A stretch of DNA of 64,000 nucleotides from assembly GCA_002686255.1 (NCBI GenBank), contig NZAZ01000116.1, positions 1 to 64,000 on the forward strand. The letters run 5' to 3'. Made by a program: the position numbers and the translations under genes. This DNA is from Rhodospirillaceae bacterium (GTDB taxonomy: Bacteria; Pseudomonadota; Alphaproteobacteria; Rhodospirillales; Casp-alpha2). How positions within the stretch are numbered: position 1 is the first letter of the stretch; each line of letters begins with the position of its first letter. Below, piece by piece: positions 1 through 9,643 of this stretch. Below the pieces are notes generated by a model. The model saw only the letters and a program-made list of their open reading frames with translations, was not told the origin of the DNA and made no database searches.

Positions 1-185
1 CCCGAAAGGGCCTGTCGCCTTAGGCATGCCAGTCGGCGGGCGTCCGCTGCGTTGTCCCGCTCGCCCCCGGGGTTTCCGGGGGACACCCCCGTGCCCCCAG
101 GGTGCCGCATCGCGCTTCGCGTGACGCCTGACGGTCCGCCTCGCCGACCGGACATCAGAGCGGGTTAATCTGGGTGGAGAGTACT
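1..185. other. Gene-free GC-rich tail downstream of pnp
   Basis: No coding region is supported here. Seen directly: a perfect 7-bp GC hairpin at 64-82 (arms 64-70 and 76-82, 5-nt loop), followed by more short C/G runs, and a small palindrome overlapping the pnp stop codon. There is no T-run after the hairpin in the direction of pnp transcription, so it does not look like a classical intrinsic terminator. It could protect the mRNA 3' end or be a short palindromic repeat. Confidence 0.35.
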
Positions 186-2330
186 CTAGCGCGCGGCCCG
201 CCTGCCCGAAGACTGGCCCGGGATTTCCTCGCCGGTTTCCTGATTGACGGCTTTCATCGACAATTTGACCTTGCCGCGGTCGTCGATGCCGATCAGCTTG
301 ACCTTAACCTCGTCGCCGACGTTGACGACATCGGTGGTCTTGCCGACCCTTTCGGGCGCCAGTTCGGATATGTGAACCAGGCCGTCCTTCGACCCCATGA
401 AGTTGACGAAGGCGCCGAAGTCCATGGTCTTCACCACCTTGCCCGTGTAAAGGGCGCCGACTTCGGGCTCGGCGGTGATGCTGCGGATCCATTTGATGGC
501 GGCTTCCGTCGCTTTCTGGTCGACGGCGGCGACCTTCACGGTGCCGTCGTCATCGAGGTCGATCTTGGTGCCAGTGACCTCGCAGATTTCGCGGATCATC
601 TTGCCGCCCGGTCCGATGACTTCGCGGATCTTGTCCTTATTGATCTTGATCATCGTGATCCGGGGCGCGTTTTCGCTGATGTCCTGGCGGGCCGAACCCA
701 GCCCCTTGGCCATCTCGCCCAGGATATGCAGACGGCCGTCGCGGGCCTGGGACAGCGCCACCTTCATGATCTCCTCGGTGATCGAGGTGATCTTGATGTC
801 CATCTGCAGGGACGTGATCCCGTTCTCGGTGCCGGCGACCTTGAAGTCCATGTCGCCCAGATGGTCTTCGTCGCCGAGGATGTCCGACAGCACGGCGAAG
901 TCGTCGTCCTTGATCAGGCCCATGGCGATGCCGGCCACCGGCTTGGCCAGCGGAACGCCCGCGTCCATCAACGACAGCGACGCGCCGCACACGGTGGCCA
1001 TCGAGGACGACCCGTTGGATTCGGTGATCTCGGACACTACGCGGATGGTGTAGGGGAAGTCTTCCTTCGACGGCAGCAACGGACGGATTGCCCGCCACGC
1101 CAGCTTTCCGTGACCGACCTCGCGCCGCCCGGTAAAGCCGAAGCGACCGGCCTCGCCCACCGAATAGGGCGGGAAATTGTAATGCAGCATGAAGTGTTCG
1201 CGGTAATCCTCGGCCAAGCCGTCGATGATCTGTTCGTCCTGTCCGGTGCCCAGCGTCGTCACCACTATGGCCTGGGTCTCGCCGCGGGTAAACAGTGCCG
1301 AGCCGTGGGTCCGGGGCAGGCTTCCGACCTCGACCGAGATCGGCCGCACGGTCTTGGTGTCGCGGCCGTCGATGCGTTGGCCGGTCTTCAGGATATCCTT
1401 GCGGACGATGTTCTTTTCCAGGTCCTTCAGGATATCGCCGAGGGTATCGGCGACCAGTTCCCCGTCCAGGCTTTCGTCCGCCGCCAGCTCTTCGCCGACG
1501 CGGTCCTTGGCGGCGTTGAGTTTCTCGACACGGTCGGTTTTCACGGTTTCCTTGTAGGCGGCCCGCAAATCGGCCTCGACGGAAGCCTTGACCCTTTCGG
1601 CCAGGGCCGCCTTGCCCTCGGGATCTTTCGGCAATTCGCGGGGTTCCTTGGCGCAGGCTTCGGCCAGATCGATGATGGCGTCGATGACCGGCTGCATGTT
1701 CTGGTGGCCGAACATCACGGCGCCCAGCATCACCTCTTCCGATAACTGGGAAGCCTCGGATTCCACCATCAGCACGCCTTCGCGGGTGCCGGCGACGATC
1801 AGGTCCAACTCGGTGATGGACATCTCGTCGACTTGCGGGTTCAGCACGTATTCGCCGGCGATGTATCCGACCCGGGCGCCGCCGATGGGGCCCATGAACG
1901 GCAGCCCCGAAATGGTCAGCGCCGCCGACGTGCCGACCATGGCGACGATGTCGGGATCGTTTTCCAGATCGTGGGTCAACACCGTGCAGATGACCTGGGT
2001 TTCGTTGCTGAAACCCTTGGCGAACAACGGCCGGATGGGCCGGTCGATCAGGCGAGAGGTCAATGTCTCCTTCTCGCTGGGCCGGCCTTCGCGTTTGAAA
2101 AAGCCGCCCGGAATCTTGCCGGCGGCAAAGGTCTTCTCCTGGTAGTGGACCGCCAACGGGAAAAAGTCGAGTCCCGGCCTCGGCGATGTTTCCCCGACCA
2201 CGGTGCACAGCACCTTGGTGTCGCCGTACGTCGCCATCACGGCGCCGTCGGCCTGACGGGCGATTTTTCCGGTCTCCAGGATCAGGGGCCGGCCGCCCCA
2301 TTCGATTTCTTTTCTGTATTCCTTAAACAT
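186..2330 (-). CDS. pnp: Polyribonucleotide nucleotidyltransferase (PNPase)
   Basis: This cytoplasmic 3'-5' exoribonuclease degrades RNA phosphorolytically and works in mRNA turnover. The 714-aa protein has the expected length and order: two RNase PH-like halves joined by an alpha-helical linker, then a KH domain with the GxxG loop IGPGGKMI near residue 565, then an S1 domain over about the last 90 residues ([18 protein letters not shown]). The second RNase PH half carries the catalytic acidic stretch [13 protein letters not shown]. It is the last gene of the rimP-nusA-infB-rpsO cluster, 131 nt after rpsO, as in many Proteobacteria. The leader holds short tandem repeats. The start is the ATG of [13 protein letters not shown]. 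Confidence 0.98.
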   Translation of the reverse strand: MFKEYRKEIEWGGRPLILETGKIARQADGAVMATYGDTKVLCTVVGETSPRPGLDFFPLAVHYQEKTFAAGKIPGGFFKREGRPSEKETLTSRLIDRPIRPLFAKGFSNETQVICTVLTHDLENDPDIVAMVGTSAALTISGLPFMGPIGGARVGYIAGEYVLNPQVDEMSITELDLIVAGTREGVLMVESEASQLSEEVMLGAVMFGHQNMQPVIDAIIDLAEACAKEPRELPKDPEGKAALAERVKASVEADLRAAYKETVKTDRVEKLNAAKDRVGEELAADESLDGELVADTLGDILKDLEKNIVRKDILKTGQRIDGRDTKTVRPISVEVGSLPRTHGSALFTRGETQAIVVTTLGTGQDEQIIDGLAEDYREHFMLHYNFPPYSVGEAGRFGFTGRREVGHGKLAWRAIRPLLPSKEDFPYTIRVVSEITESNGSSSMATVCGASLSLMDAGVPLAKPVAGIAMGLIKDDDFAVLSDILGDEDHLGDMDFKVAGTENGITSLQMDIKITSITEEIMKVALSQARDGRLHILGEMAKGLGSARQDISENAPRITMIKINKDKIREVIGPGGKMIREICEVTGTKIDLDDDGTVKVAAVDQKATEAAIKWIRSITAEPEVGALYTGKVVKTMDFGAFVNFMGSKDGLVHISELAPERVGKTTDVVNVGDEVKVKLIGIDDRGKVKLSMKAVNQETGEEIPGQSSGRRAAR

Positions 2331-2349
2331 CTATTTCATTCCTTCCTAC

Positions 2350-2438
2350 GGACAACAAGCTCTCTCATCCCAACGGACATCAAGTTCTCTCATCCTTCGT
2401 ACATACCAACTTCAGGCCAACTTCCGGCCAACTTCGGG
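2350..2438. repeat. Two short tandem repeats in the rpsO-pnp intergenic leader
   Basis: Two near-identical 21-bp units at 2350-2370 and 2375-2395 (period 25, two differences) are followed by three 11-bp units of the form CCAACTTCnGG at 2406-2416, 2417-2427 and 2428-2438. They fill most of the 131-nt gap upstream of pnp. In E. coli the pnp leader is the site of RNase III/PNPase autocontrol; whether these repeats matter for that is unknown. Confidence 0.7.
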
Positions 2439-2461
2439 CAATCATCGGGCCGCCGGGGTCA

Positions 2462-2731
2462 TCACCGGCGCAGGCCGAGGCGTTTGACCAGATCCTCATA
2501 GCGTGAGACCTGTTTCGATTTAACGTAATCGAGCAGCCGACGGCGCAGGCCCACCATCATCAGCAGGCCGCGGCGCGAGTGAAAATCTTTCTTGTGAATT
2601 TTCAAATGTTCGGTGAGGTTGACAATGCGTTCCGAAAGAATCGCCACCTGCACCTCCGGCGAACCGGTATCGTCCTTCTTGACAGCGAACTCCTTGATGA
2701 GTTCCTGCTTCCGCTCTGCGGTTACCGACAT
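2462..2731 (-). CDS. rpsO: 30S ribosomal protein S15
   Basis: This primary 16S rRNA-binding protein of the small subunit platform sits at the three-way junction of helices 20-22 and takes part in a bridge to the 50S subunit. The 89-aa length is exactly that of the family. The conserved features are visible: TGSPEVQVA in the first third, [19 protein letters not shown] in the middle and the basic end LVKRLGLRR. It lies 15 nt after truB and ahead of pnp, the conserved truB-rpsO-pnp order, so cotranscription from the nusA operon is likely. Confidence 0.98.
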   Translation of the reverse strand: MSVTAERKQELIKEFAVKKDDTGSPEVQVAILSERIVNLTEHLKIHKKDFHSRRGLLMMVGLRRRLLDYVKSKQVSRYEDLVKRLGLRR

Positions 2732-2746
2732 CGTGTACTCCGAACG

Positions 2747-3673
2747 TCAAAGGTTCATAACGCGGAAGGGACGGATTTCCCCCCCATTGATTTTTGCCAA
2801 CGCCACCAGCCTGCCCTCCGCCATAGCGCGAACGACATCGCCCTGGCTGATGTTCTTGAGAGGAGACCGGCTGGCCACCGGCAGCACCGGAATGGCCTGA
2901 CCGCGGCTTAGCTTCCGGGCCTCTGTTTCCGTCAGGGCCAGTGCCGGGATGTCGTCCAGCGCGGTCTCGACGGACAGCAGGTGCTCCGAGAGCGGCGCAC
3001 TATGCCTGAGCGTTTCCAGTTTATCCAGCGAAATCGCCTGTTTTTCGTCAAAAGGCCCGACCGCGGTTCGGCGCAATTGGGCGATATGGCCGACGGTGCC
3101 GAGCGCCGCCGCCATGTCGCGGGCCAGGCTGCGCATGTAGGCGCCCTTACCCGAAACCGCCTCGAACTCGGCGTGGTCCCCGTCGGGCAGACCCAGGAGC
3201 CGTAAGTCCTCGATATGGATCGTCCGCGGTTTCATCTCGGGCGCCCGGTTGGCCCGGGCCAACTCATAGGCCCGCTTGCCGTCAATCTTGATTGCCGAGA
3301 ACACCGGCGGCACCTGCTCGATATCGCCTATAAAGTTCCCGAGGACGGCAAGGATTTGTTCCTTTGTCGGCCTGACGTCGCTTGTCTTAACGATGGTTCC
3401 CTCGGCGTCGTCGGTGTCGCGCTGTTCCCCCCAGCGGACGGTGAACCGGTACGCCTTGGCACCATCCATCAGGTAGGACGCGGTCTTCGTCGCCTCGCCC
3501 AGCGCCATCGGCAGGACCCCCGTCGCCAGGGGGTCCAGGGTGCCGGCGTGGCCGACCTTGGCGGCGCCGGTCAGCCGGCGGACGCGGCCGACGACGGCGC
3601 TGGAGCTGAGCCCCTTAGGCTTGTCGATAATGATCCAGCCGTGGATCGCCTTGCCGCGGCGCTTACGTCCCAT
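2747..3673 (-). CDS. truB: tRNA pseudouridine(55) synthase TruB
   Basis: TruB converts U55 in the T-loop of tRNAs to pseudouridine and also helps tRNA folding. The 308-aa protein shows the N-terminal IIDKPKGLSS motif and the catalytic loop GHAGTLDPLATGVLP with the nucleophilic Asp at residue 47. The end of the protein matches the TruB C-terminal (PUA-like) region. Its start overlaps the end of rbfA by 11 nt, which indicates translational coupling in the infB-rbfA-truB-rpsO segment. Confidence 0.97.
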   Translation of the reverse strand: MGRKRRGKAIHGWIIIDKPKGLSSSAVVGRVRRLTGAAKVGHAGTLDPLATGVLPMALGEATKTASYLMDGAKAYRFTVRWGEQRDTDDAEGTIVKTSDVRPTKEQILAVLGNFIGDIEQVPPVFSAIKIDGKRAYELARANRAPEMKPRTIHIEDLRLLGLPDGDHAEFEAVSGKGAYMRSLARDMAAALGTVGHIAQLRRTAVGPFDEKQAISLDKLETLRHSAPLSEHLLSVETALDDIPALALTETEARKLSRGQAIPVLPVASRSPLKNISQGDVVRAMAEGRLVALAKINGGEIRPFRVMNL

Positions 3674-4082
3674 CGTTTTCGTTCCCGGTTTCGTTTCCCG
3701 AGGCCAGATCGCGGGCCACGGACGGATCCTTCAACAGGTCGTGGATGCGCCCGGCCTGATCGAAGGACTTATCGGCGATGAAATTGAGCCCGGGCAGGTA
3801 TTTCAATTTAACCGCCTTGCCCATCTGTCGGCGCAGGAAGGGCGCGGCCCGGTTGAGCGCCGCCACCACGTCCTCGATTTCGCCGCCGCCGAGCGGCATC
3901 ACGAAAGCCCTGGCGTTGCGGAGGTCCGGCGAAACCCGGACCTCGGTAACGGTCACGGCAACGCCGGCCAGCCCCGGGTCGCGGATGTCGCCGCGTTTCA
4001 AGATCCACGCCAATGCATGGCGCAGTTCCTCGCCGACCCGGAGTTGGCGCTGGCTGGGGGCCTTGGCGTCCCCTTTGCTCAT
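3663..4082 (-). CDS. rbfA: 30S ribosome-binding factor A
   Basis: RbfA is a KH-fold assembly factor that binds the 30S subunit near helix 1 of 16S rRNA and acts late in maturation and in cold adaptation. The 139-aa protein has the family features: a basic N-terminus (SQRQLRVGEELRHALAWIL), the central strand block VTEVRVSPDLRNARAFV and the terminal motif LKYLPGLNFIADKSFDQA. It lies 80 nt downstream of infB and overlaps truB by 11 nt. The low-complexity acidic C-terminus ends NETGNENDGT. Confidence 0.96.
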   Translation of the reverse strand: MSKGDAKAPSQRQLRVGEELRHALAWILKRGDIRDPGLAGVAVTVTEVRVSPDLRNARAFVMPLGGGEIEDVVAALNRAAPFLRRQMGKAVKLKYLPGLNFIADKSFDQAGRIHDLLKDPSVARDLASGNETGNENDGT

Positions 4083-4162
4083 GTGAGTCCTCGAATAGCT
4101 TAAAGGCGGTTTAGTGGATGGCGGCTCAGTGGATGGAGTCCACTAGGGCGCGGGTTGGGCGC

Positions 4163-6688
4163 CTATAGTTGACGGGCGATTTCTTCGGTCTCGAAGCATT
4201 CGATCATGTCGCCCTGCTGGATGTCCTGGTAATTGGCGAACGCCATGCCGCACTCCGAGCCGTCCTTGACTTCCTTGGCGTCGTCCTTGAAGCGCTTGAG
4301 CTGGCTGAGTTCGCCCTCATGGATGACCACGTCGTCGCGGACCAGCCGCACGAGGGCGCCGCGCTTGACCAGGCCTTCCGTCACCATGCAGCCGGCGATC
4401 TTGCCGACCTTGGAGACATGGAAGACCTCTCGGATTTCAGCATAGCCCAGCAGGTTTTCCTTGATCGTCGGCGCCAACATCCCGGAAAGCGCTTTCTTCA
4501 GGTCGTCGATGAGGTCGTAAATGACCGAATAGTAACGGATTTCAATGTTTTCCTGGCGCGCCATTTCGCGGGCCTGGGGATTGGCGCGGACATTGAAGCC
4601 GATGATCAAGGCGCCGGACGCCTTGGAAAGGGTGATGTCGGATTCGTTGATGCCGCCGACCGCCGAATGCAGCGCCTGGATCTTGACTTCCTCGGTGGCG
4701 AGTTTTTCCAGGGCCCCAAAAATCGCCTCGACGGAGCCGTGAACGTCGGCCTTGATGACCACCGGCAGCGCCTGGATTTCGCTGCCATTCATGATATTTT
4801 CGAACATCTGCTCGAGCGTCCCGCGGCCGCCGGCGGCGGCCTTGTCGTCGCGCAGCCGGCGTTGGCGGAAATCGACGACTTCGCGGGCCCGGGCTTCGTT
4901 TTCGACGACGGCAACCTCGTCGCCGGCGGCTGGCGTGCCGTTCAGCCCCAGAACCTCCACCGGCACGGAGGGGCCCGCTTCTTCAAGGTTCTCGCCGTTG
5001 GCGTCGATCAAGGCCCGGACACGCCCCCATTCCGAGCCGGCGACGAAGATGTCGCCGAGCCTCAGGGTGCCGCGCTGCACCAGGACGGTCGCCACCGAAC
5101 CCCGGCCCTGTTCCATCTTGGCTTCGACGACGACGCCTTCGGCCGGCCGGCCGGGGTTGGACTTGAGGTCCAGAAGCTCCGTCTGCAAAAGGATCGCTTC
5201 TTCAAGCTTGTCGAGATTGATTTTTTCCTTCGCTGAAATCTCGACCGTCAGGATATCGCCGCCCATTTCCTCAACCACCATTTCATGCTGCAACAGCTCG
5301 TTGCGGACGCGGTTGGCGTCGGCTTCGGGTTTGTCGATTTTGTTGATGGCGACGATGATCGGCACCCCGGCGGCCTTGGCGTGGTCGATGGCTTCAACGG
5401 TCTGCGGCATAACGCCGTCGTCGGCGGCGACGCACAGGACAACGATATCGGTGACCGAAGCGCCGCGGGCGCGCATATCGGTAAAGGCCTCGTGGCCCGG
5501 CGTGTCGATAAAGGTGATTTTGTCCCCAGTCGCCATAACAACTTGGTAGGCGCCGATGTGCTGGGTAATACCGCCGGCTTCGTGGGCCGCCATGTCGGTT
5601 TTGCGGAGCGCGTCCAACAGCGACGTCTTGCCGTGGTCCACATGGCCCATCACCGTAACAACCGGCGCCCGGGGAACCAGAGCCGAATCCTTGTCCTCCT
5701 CGCCCTTGAGGCCGAGTTCCACATCGGCTTCGGAGACGCGTTTCAGTTTGTGGCCGAATTCGGCGACCACCAATTCCGCCGTGTCGGCATCGATGGTTTG
5801 GTTGATGGTCGCCATCACGTCCATTTTCATCAACGCCTTGATGACGTCGGCGGCCCGTTCGGCCATGCGGTTGGACAGTTCCTGAACGGTGATGGATTCG
5901 GGAATGACGACCTCGCGGATGACCTTTTGTCCCTCGGAAAGAAGCTGCTGCTGTTGCTGTTTTTCCTTCTCCCGGGCGCGCTTGATGGAGGCCAGGCTGC
6001 GGGTGCGCTTTTCGTTGTCGCCAAGCGCCTCGGCGATGGTCAATTTTCCGGACCGCCGGCGGCGTTCGGTCCGTCTCGTCGGCGGCGGCCGCCGGCCGTC
6101 GCGGCCGGGTCCCCACTTGGCGCGGCCTTTCGCCTCGCCCTCATCATCGCCTTCCAACGCCTCCAGCTTGGCGGCGGCTACGGCGGCCGCCGCCTTGGCC
6201 TGTTCCTCGCGGCGGCGTTCTTCTTTTTCGTCGGCCAGACGGGCTTTTTCCTTTTCGGCCCGTTGGCCTTTTTCGTCCTCGGGCGCGGCATCCGTTTCGG
6301 AAGGGACCGGTTCCGGTGAAGCGATTTCCTCTGTCTTCCTGGCATCTTCAAGGGCGCGGGCGCGGGCGGCTTTTTCCTCGACCGTCAGATTGGGGCCGCC
6401 GCCTGGCGACAGGGCTTCCTCGGCGGTTTTGCCGATCGGGACCTTGAAATCCTCAGGGGTCTGCTCCTCGACTTCCTGTTCCAGCTCACCCGTTACTTCG
6501 GTCATGTGGCCGCCGTCATCGGGGGCAAAGGTGCGCTTCTTGCGCACTTCGACGGTGACCATCTTGGAGCGGCCGTGCGAGAAGCTCTGCCGGACCTGCC
6601 CGGTCTTGACGGTCTTTTTGAGCTCAAGCTTGCCCGGCCGGGACAAGCTCAGCTTTTCGCCTTTATCTTGCTCTTCGGTCTCAGCCAT
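4163..6688 (-). CDS. infB: Translation initiation factor IF-2
   Basis: IF-2 is the GTPase that brings fMet-tRNA to the 30S initiation complex and promotes subunit joining. The 841-aa protein has a long charged N-terminal region (about 1-250, rich in E, K and A, with a Q tract at 244-248), an IF2_N module around 258-310, then the G domain with G1 GHVDHGKT (348-355), G3 DTPGHEAF and G4 NKID, followed by the beta-barrel and C-terminal fMet-tRNA-binding domains. The ylxR stop codon directly abuts its ATG. It is part of the nusA-infB operon. Confidence 0.98.
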   Translation of the reverse strand: MAETEEQDKGEKLSLSRPGKLELKKTVKTGQVRQSFSHGRSKMVTVEVRKKRTFAPDDGGHMTEVTGELEQEVEEQTPEDFKVPIGKTAEEALSPGGGPNLTVEEKAARARALEDARKTEEIASPEPVPSETDAAPEDEKGQRAEKEKARLADEKEERRREEQAKAAAAVAAAKLEALEGDDEGEAKGRAKWGPGRDGRRPPPTRRTERRRRSGKLTIAEALGDNEKRTRSLASIKRAREKEKQQQQQLLSEGQKVIREVVIPESITVQELSNRMAERAADVIKALMKMDVMATINQTIDADTAELVVAEFGHKLKRVSEADVELGLKGEEDKDSALVPRAPVVTVMGHVDHGKTSLLDALRKTDMAAHEAGGITQHIGAYQVVMATGDKITFIDTPGHEAFTDMRARGASVTDIVVLCVAADDGVMPQTVEAIDHAKAAGVPIIVAINKIDKPEADANRVRNELLQHEMVVEEMGGDILTVEISAKEKINLDKLEEAILLQTELLDLKSNPGRPAEGVVVEAKMEQGRGSVATVLVQRGTLRLGDIFVAGSEWGRVRALIDANGENLEEAGPSVPVEVLGLNGTPAAGDEVAVVENEARAREVVDFRQRRLRDDKAAAGGRGTLEQMFENIMNGSEIQALPVVIKADVHGSVEAIFGALEKLATEEVKIQALHSAVGGINESDITLSKASGALIIGFNVRANPQAREMARQENIEIRYYSVIYDLIDDLKKALSGMLAPTIKENLLGYAEIREVFHVSKVGKIAGCMVTEGLVKRGALVRLVRDDVVIHEGELSQLKRFKDDAKEVKDGSECGMAFANYQDIQQGDMIECFETEEIARQL

Positions 6689-7321
6689 TCACTTAACGGT
6701 CCTTACTAGCGCCTTGGTATAAGCCGTCAGACGACCGGCCTCGGCAATCAGGCTTTCGGCCAACCGGCCCTCGGCCATCACCACATGGACGGCGCTGTCC
6801 CGGCCCAGGGCCCGGCCCAGTTCCCGGGCCTCAAACAGGTCCACCGTCGCCAAGCCCGGAGCCAACGCCTTGATTTTTTCCCGGCCGTCGGTGGCCCCGT
6901 TCCGGGCCTGCAGAAGGACCCCGCCCTTGCCTTCCCTGAGCCAAGCCCGAGCCTTTTCGAATCCGGCCACCGCTTCGCCGGCCCGCCGGGCAAGGCCCAG
7001 CAAATCCAGGCAACGACGCACCATCAGGCCTTCCAGTTGCTCGGCTAAATCGGTGGAAACCTCGACCCGATGCCGGGCAGCCCGCGAAAAAAGACCCTTG
7101 GCGCAGGCTGTATTTACCATATCGCGCTCCGCACTCAACCATAATCCCCGCCCTGGCAGGCATCCGTCCAGGTCGGGAACGAGGCTTCCGTCCGGGCCGA
7201 CGACAAAACGCAGCATTTCGTCCTTGGGCCTCAAGGCGCCGGTGGCAATGCATTTGCGGAGCGGCGATGCCCCGCCGGACCGGTTTTTGCCGCCGTTAAT
7301 GCTGTTCCGCCTTTTGCTCAT
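6689..7321 (-). CDS. YlxR-type RNA-binding protein with L7Ae-like C-terminal domain
   Basis: The first ~90 residues are a YlxR (DUF448) domain: PLRKCIATGALRPKDEMLRF, then the GRGLWLS turn. The remaining ~110 residues (CLDLLGLARRAGEAVAGFEK onward) look like an L7Ae/YlxQ-type RNA-binding domain. This fusion is usual in Alphaproteobacteria, where the gene lies between nusA and infB. A role in RNA binding linked to transcription or translation is inferred from family and position; the exact function is not settled. It is 15 nt after nusA and its TGA directly precedes the infB ATG, so tight coupling is likely. Confidence 0.92.
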   Translation of the reverse strand: MSKRRNSINGGKNRSGGASPLRKCIATGALRPKDEMLRFVVGPDGSLVPDLDGCLPGRGLWLSAERDMVNTACAKGLFSRAARHRVEVSTDLAEQLEGLMVRRCLDLLGLARRAGEAVAGFEKARAWLREGKGGVLLQARNGATDGREKIKALAPGLATVDLFEARELGRALGRDSAVHVVMAEGRLAESLIAEAGRLTAYTKALVRTVK

Positions 7322-7336
7322 GCGGGTCCGGCCTCC

Positions 7337-8959
7337 TTAGCCGCTTTCCGGTTTTTCACCGCCGGCGGCGTCCTCGGCTTTTTCCTCGGCCGTTTCTTCC
7401 GCTTCCTCGGCGTCTTCGGCTTTTTCCGCGTCCTCGGCCTCGAACCAATGGGCGCGCGCGGCCATGATGATTTCGTTGGCCTTGCTTTCGGTCAACAATC
7501 CGGCGGGGGCGAGCTCCAGCAGCTCCTCGGTCGCCAGATCCGCCAGGTCGTCACGGGTCTTGAGGCCGTTTTCTCCCAGCCCCACCAACAGGGCCGGGGT
7601 GACGCCCTCGACCTCGGCCAGATCGTCGCTGACATCTAAGTCCTTGCGGCGCTGTGTCAGTTCCTCTTCCTGCTGAGCCAGGTAGGCGCGCGCCCGTTCG
7701 CGCAGTTCCTCGGAAACCTCTTCATCAAACCCCTCGATACCGACAATATCCTCGACCGGAACGAAGGCCACTTCCTCGACCGTGGAAAAACCCTCGGTCA
7801 CCAGCAGATGGGCGATGACGTCGTCAACGTCCAGGGAGTCCACGAACATCTGCGAGCAGATCTTAAATTCCTCCGTCCGGCGGTCGGATTCCTCGGCTTC
7901 GGTCAGAATGTCGATGTCCCAGCCGGAAAGCTGCGAGGCCAGGCGAACGTTTTGACCCCGCCGGCCGATGGCCAGGCTGAGCTGTTCGTCGGGGACCACG
8001 ACCTCGATGCGGTTGGTCTCTTCGTCGAGGACGACCTTGGCCACCTCGGCCGGGGCCAGGGCATTGACGATGAAGGCGGCCGGATCGGGGGACCATTGGA
8101 TGATGTCGATTTTTTCGCCCTGGAGCTCGCCGACGACGGCCTGAACGCGCGAGCCCCGCATGCCGATGCACGGGCCGACCGGGTCGATGCTGGAATCGTT
8201 GGAAATCACCGCGATCTTGGCCCGCGACCCCGAATCCCGGGCCACCGCCTTGATCTCGATGATACCGTCGTAGATTTCCGGCACTTCCTGGGCAAACAGC
8301 TTGGCCATGAATTGCGGGTGGGTGCGCGACAGGAAGATCTGCGGGCCGCGGGTTTCCTCTCGGACATCGACAATATAGGAGCGCACCCGATCGCCGGTGT
8401 TGAAGTGTTCACGGGGGATCGTTTCGTCTCGCCTGAGAAGGGCTTCGGCGCGGCCCAAGTCGACGATAACGTTGCCATATTCGATGCGCTTGACCAGGCC
8501 GTTAACAATTTCGCCGGTACGGTCCTTGTATTCCTCGTACTGGCGGCTGCGTTCGGCGTCGCGGACTCGCTGAACGATCACCTGCTTCGCCGTCTGCGCG
8601 GCGATGCGCCCGAAATCGATGGGCGGCAGGGCGTCGACCAAAAAATCGCCGGGCTCGGCATTGTTGTCTCTCTTTTTCGCCGCCTCGAGGTCGATCTGGG
8701 CGGTCTCGTTCTCGATGTCGTCCGCCGATTCCACGACCTCGACGTAGCGGACCAGCGAGATTTCACCCGTCTGGCGGTCGATGGTGGCGCGAATGTCGTG
8801 TTCATGGCCGTATTTCGAGCGCCCGGCTTTCTGGATCGCCTGCTCCATGGCTTCCAAAACCTCTTCGCGTTCGATTCCCTTGTCGCGGGCAACGGTTTCC
8901 GCCACTTCGATCAGTTCGGGGCGCGACTGAGCGGCGCCCGCTTCCATGGATTCGCTCAT
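7337..8959 (-). CDS. nusA: Transcription termination/antitermination protein NusA
   Basis: NusA binds RNA polymerase and nascent RNA and modulates pausing, intrinsic and Rho termination and rRNA antitermination. The 540-aa protein has the N-terminal RNAP-binding domain, an S1 domain (around GEIVNGLVKRIEYGNVIVDLG), two KH domains (including GPCIGMRGSRVQAV and LAIGRRGQNVRLAS), and two C-terminal helix-hairpin-helix acidic repeats (VDDVIAHLLVTEGFSTVEEV and VEGVTPALLVGLGENGL). The tail is almost wholly Glu/Ala/Asp. Its start overlaps the rimP stop by 4 nt (ATGA). Confidence 0.98.
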   Translation of the reverse strand: MSESMEAGAAQSRPELIEVAETVARDKGIEREEVLEAMEQAIQKAGRSKYGHEHDIRATIDRQTGEISLVRYVEVVESADDIENETAQIDLEAAKKRDNNAEPGDFLVDALPPIDFGRIAAQTAKQVIVQRVRDAERSRQYEEYKDRTGEIVNGLVKRIEYGNVIVDLGRAEALLRRDETIPREHFNTGDRVRSYIVDVREETRGPQIFLSRTHPQFMAKLFAQEVPEIYDGIIEIKAVARDSGSRAKIAVISNDSSIDPVGPCIGMRGSRVQAVVGELQGEKIDIIQWSPDPAAFIVNALAPAEVAKVVLDEETNRIEVVVPDEQLSLAIGRRGQNVRLASQLSGWDIDILTEAEESDRRTEEFKICSQMFVDSLDVDDVIAHLLVTEGFSTVEEVAFVPVEDIVGIEGFDEEVSEELRERARAYLAQQEEELTQRRKDLDVSDDLAEVEGVTPALLVGLGENGLKTRDDLADLATEELLELAPAGLLTESKANEIIMAARAHWFEAEDAEKAEDAEEAEETAEEKAEDAAGGEKPESG

Positions 8960-9447
8960 AACCTCTTGCTCTCCTCCGCTGCCGCGATCAAATCGTCGGT
9001 CATGACCAGCTTCGCCTTGTGAATGTCCGGGTGGTGAAAGTCCACTTCTTCGCCGTCAACCATCATCCGCACCGTATCGCCGTCGACGCCCAGCAAAACC
9101 CCCTTGAAACGGCGCCGGCCGTCAACCGGCCGGGTGGTCTCGATCTTCGCCTGAAACCCCTGAAATCGCTGGAAATCACCGACCCTGAGCAGGGGCCGGT
9201 CGATCCCCGGCGACGAGACTTCAAGCGTATAGGGGTCGTTGATCGGATCTTCGACGTCAAGCAGCGCCGAAATGGCGCGGCTGACGGCGGCGCAGTCGTC
9301 TACCGTCATTCCCTGGCCATCTTGGTGTTCCACCATAACCTGCATCGACAGTTTCCTTTTGCCGGAAATCCGTACCCGGACGATGTCAAAGCCCATTTCG
9401 CCGATGGCCGGCTCAATCAAATGCTGAACGCGCTCGGACAGTTCCAT
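8956..9447 (-). CDS. rimP: Ribosome maturation factor RimP
   Basis: RimP assists 30S subunit assembly, acting on the S12 region and the central pseudoknot. The 163-aa length fits the family. Motifs seen: VQHLIEPAIGEMGFDIVRVR near the N-terminus, DDCAAVSRAISALLDVEDPI and the typical YTLEVSSPGIDRPL. It is the first gene of the rimP-nusA-ylxR-infB operon. A promoter and a terminator-like hairpin lie in the 130-140 nt upstream. Confidence 0.97.
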   Translation of the reverse strand: MELSERVQHLIEPAIGEMGFDIVRVRISGKRKLSMQVMVEHQDGQGMTVDDCAAVSRAISALLDVEDPINDPYTLEVSSPGIDRPLLRVGDFQRFQGFQAKIETTRPVDGRRRFKGVLLGVDGDTVRMMVDGEEVDFHHPDIHKAKLVMTDDLIAAAEESKRL

Positions 9448-9501
9448 CCGATAAATCCGTTTTTTACCGGCGCTCCCTTAGCGCCAACCGGGGGAAATTC
9501 C

Positions 9502-9531
9502 AAAAATAAAAGGCGGGCCCCCGGGCCCACC
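9502..9531 (-). terminator. Intrinsic terminator-like hairpin in the rimP-nusA leader
   Basis: Minus-strand hairpin with arms 9523-9531 and 9512-9520 (GGTGGGCCC / GGGCCCGCC, one G-T type mismatch, 2-nt loop), followed by the T-rich stretch TTTTATTTTT at 9511-9502. It lies after trmB but also downstream of a good promoter (9590-9618) and before the rimP start at 9447. It could end trmB transcription, attenuate the nusA operon, or both. Confidence 0.75.
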
Positions 9532-9589
9532 CATCAATTCCACTAAATTTTTGGACTTAACGAGTACGTTCGCTCATGAACGCAAGGCG

Positions 9590-9618
9590 TATATATACCC
9601 GTGATCCGGTGAATTCAA
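9590..9618 (-). promoter_or_regulatory. Candidate sigma-70 promoter for rimP-nusA-infB operon
   Basis: Read on the minus strand: -35 TTGAAT (9618-9613), 17-bp spacer, -10 TATATA (9595-9590). The predicted start near 9583 gives a leader of roughly 135 nt that contains the terminator-like hairpin at 9502-9531 and a small stem at 9568-9583 (CGTTC/GAACG). Confidence 0.6.
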
Positions 9619-9643
9619 GGGTTTCGGAAATTCTGCCAGGGTC

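Noticed and set aside
174-1745. 523-codon plus-strand frame across pnp
   Set aside because: It is the complement shadow of pnp in high-GC DNA; the minus-strand frame has clear PNPase domains.
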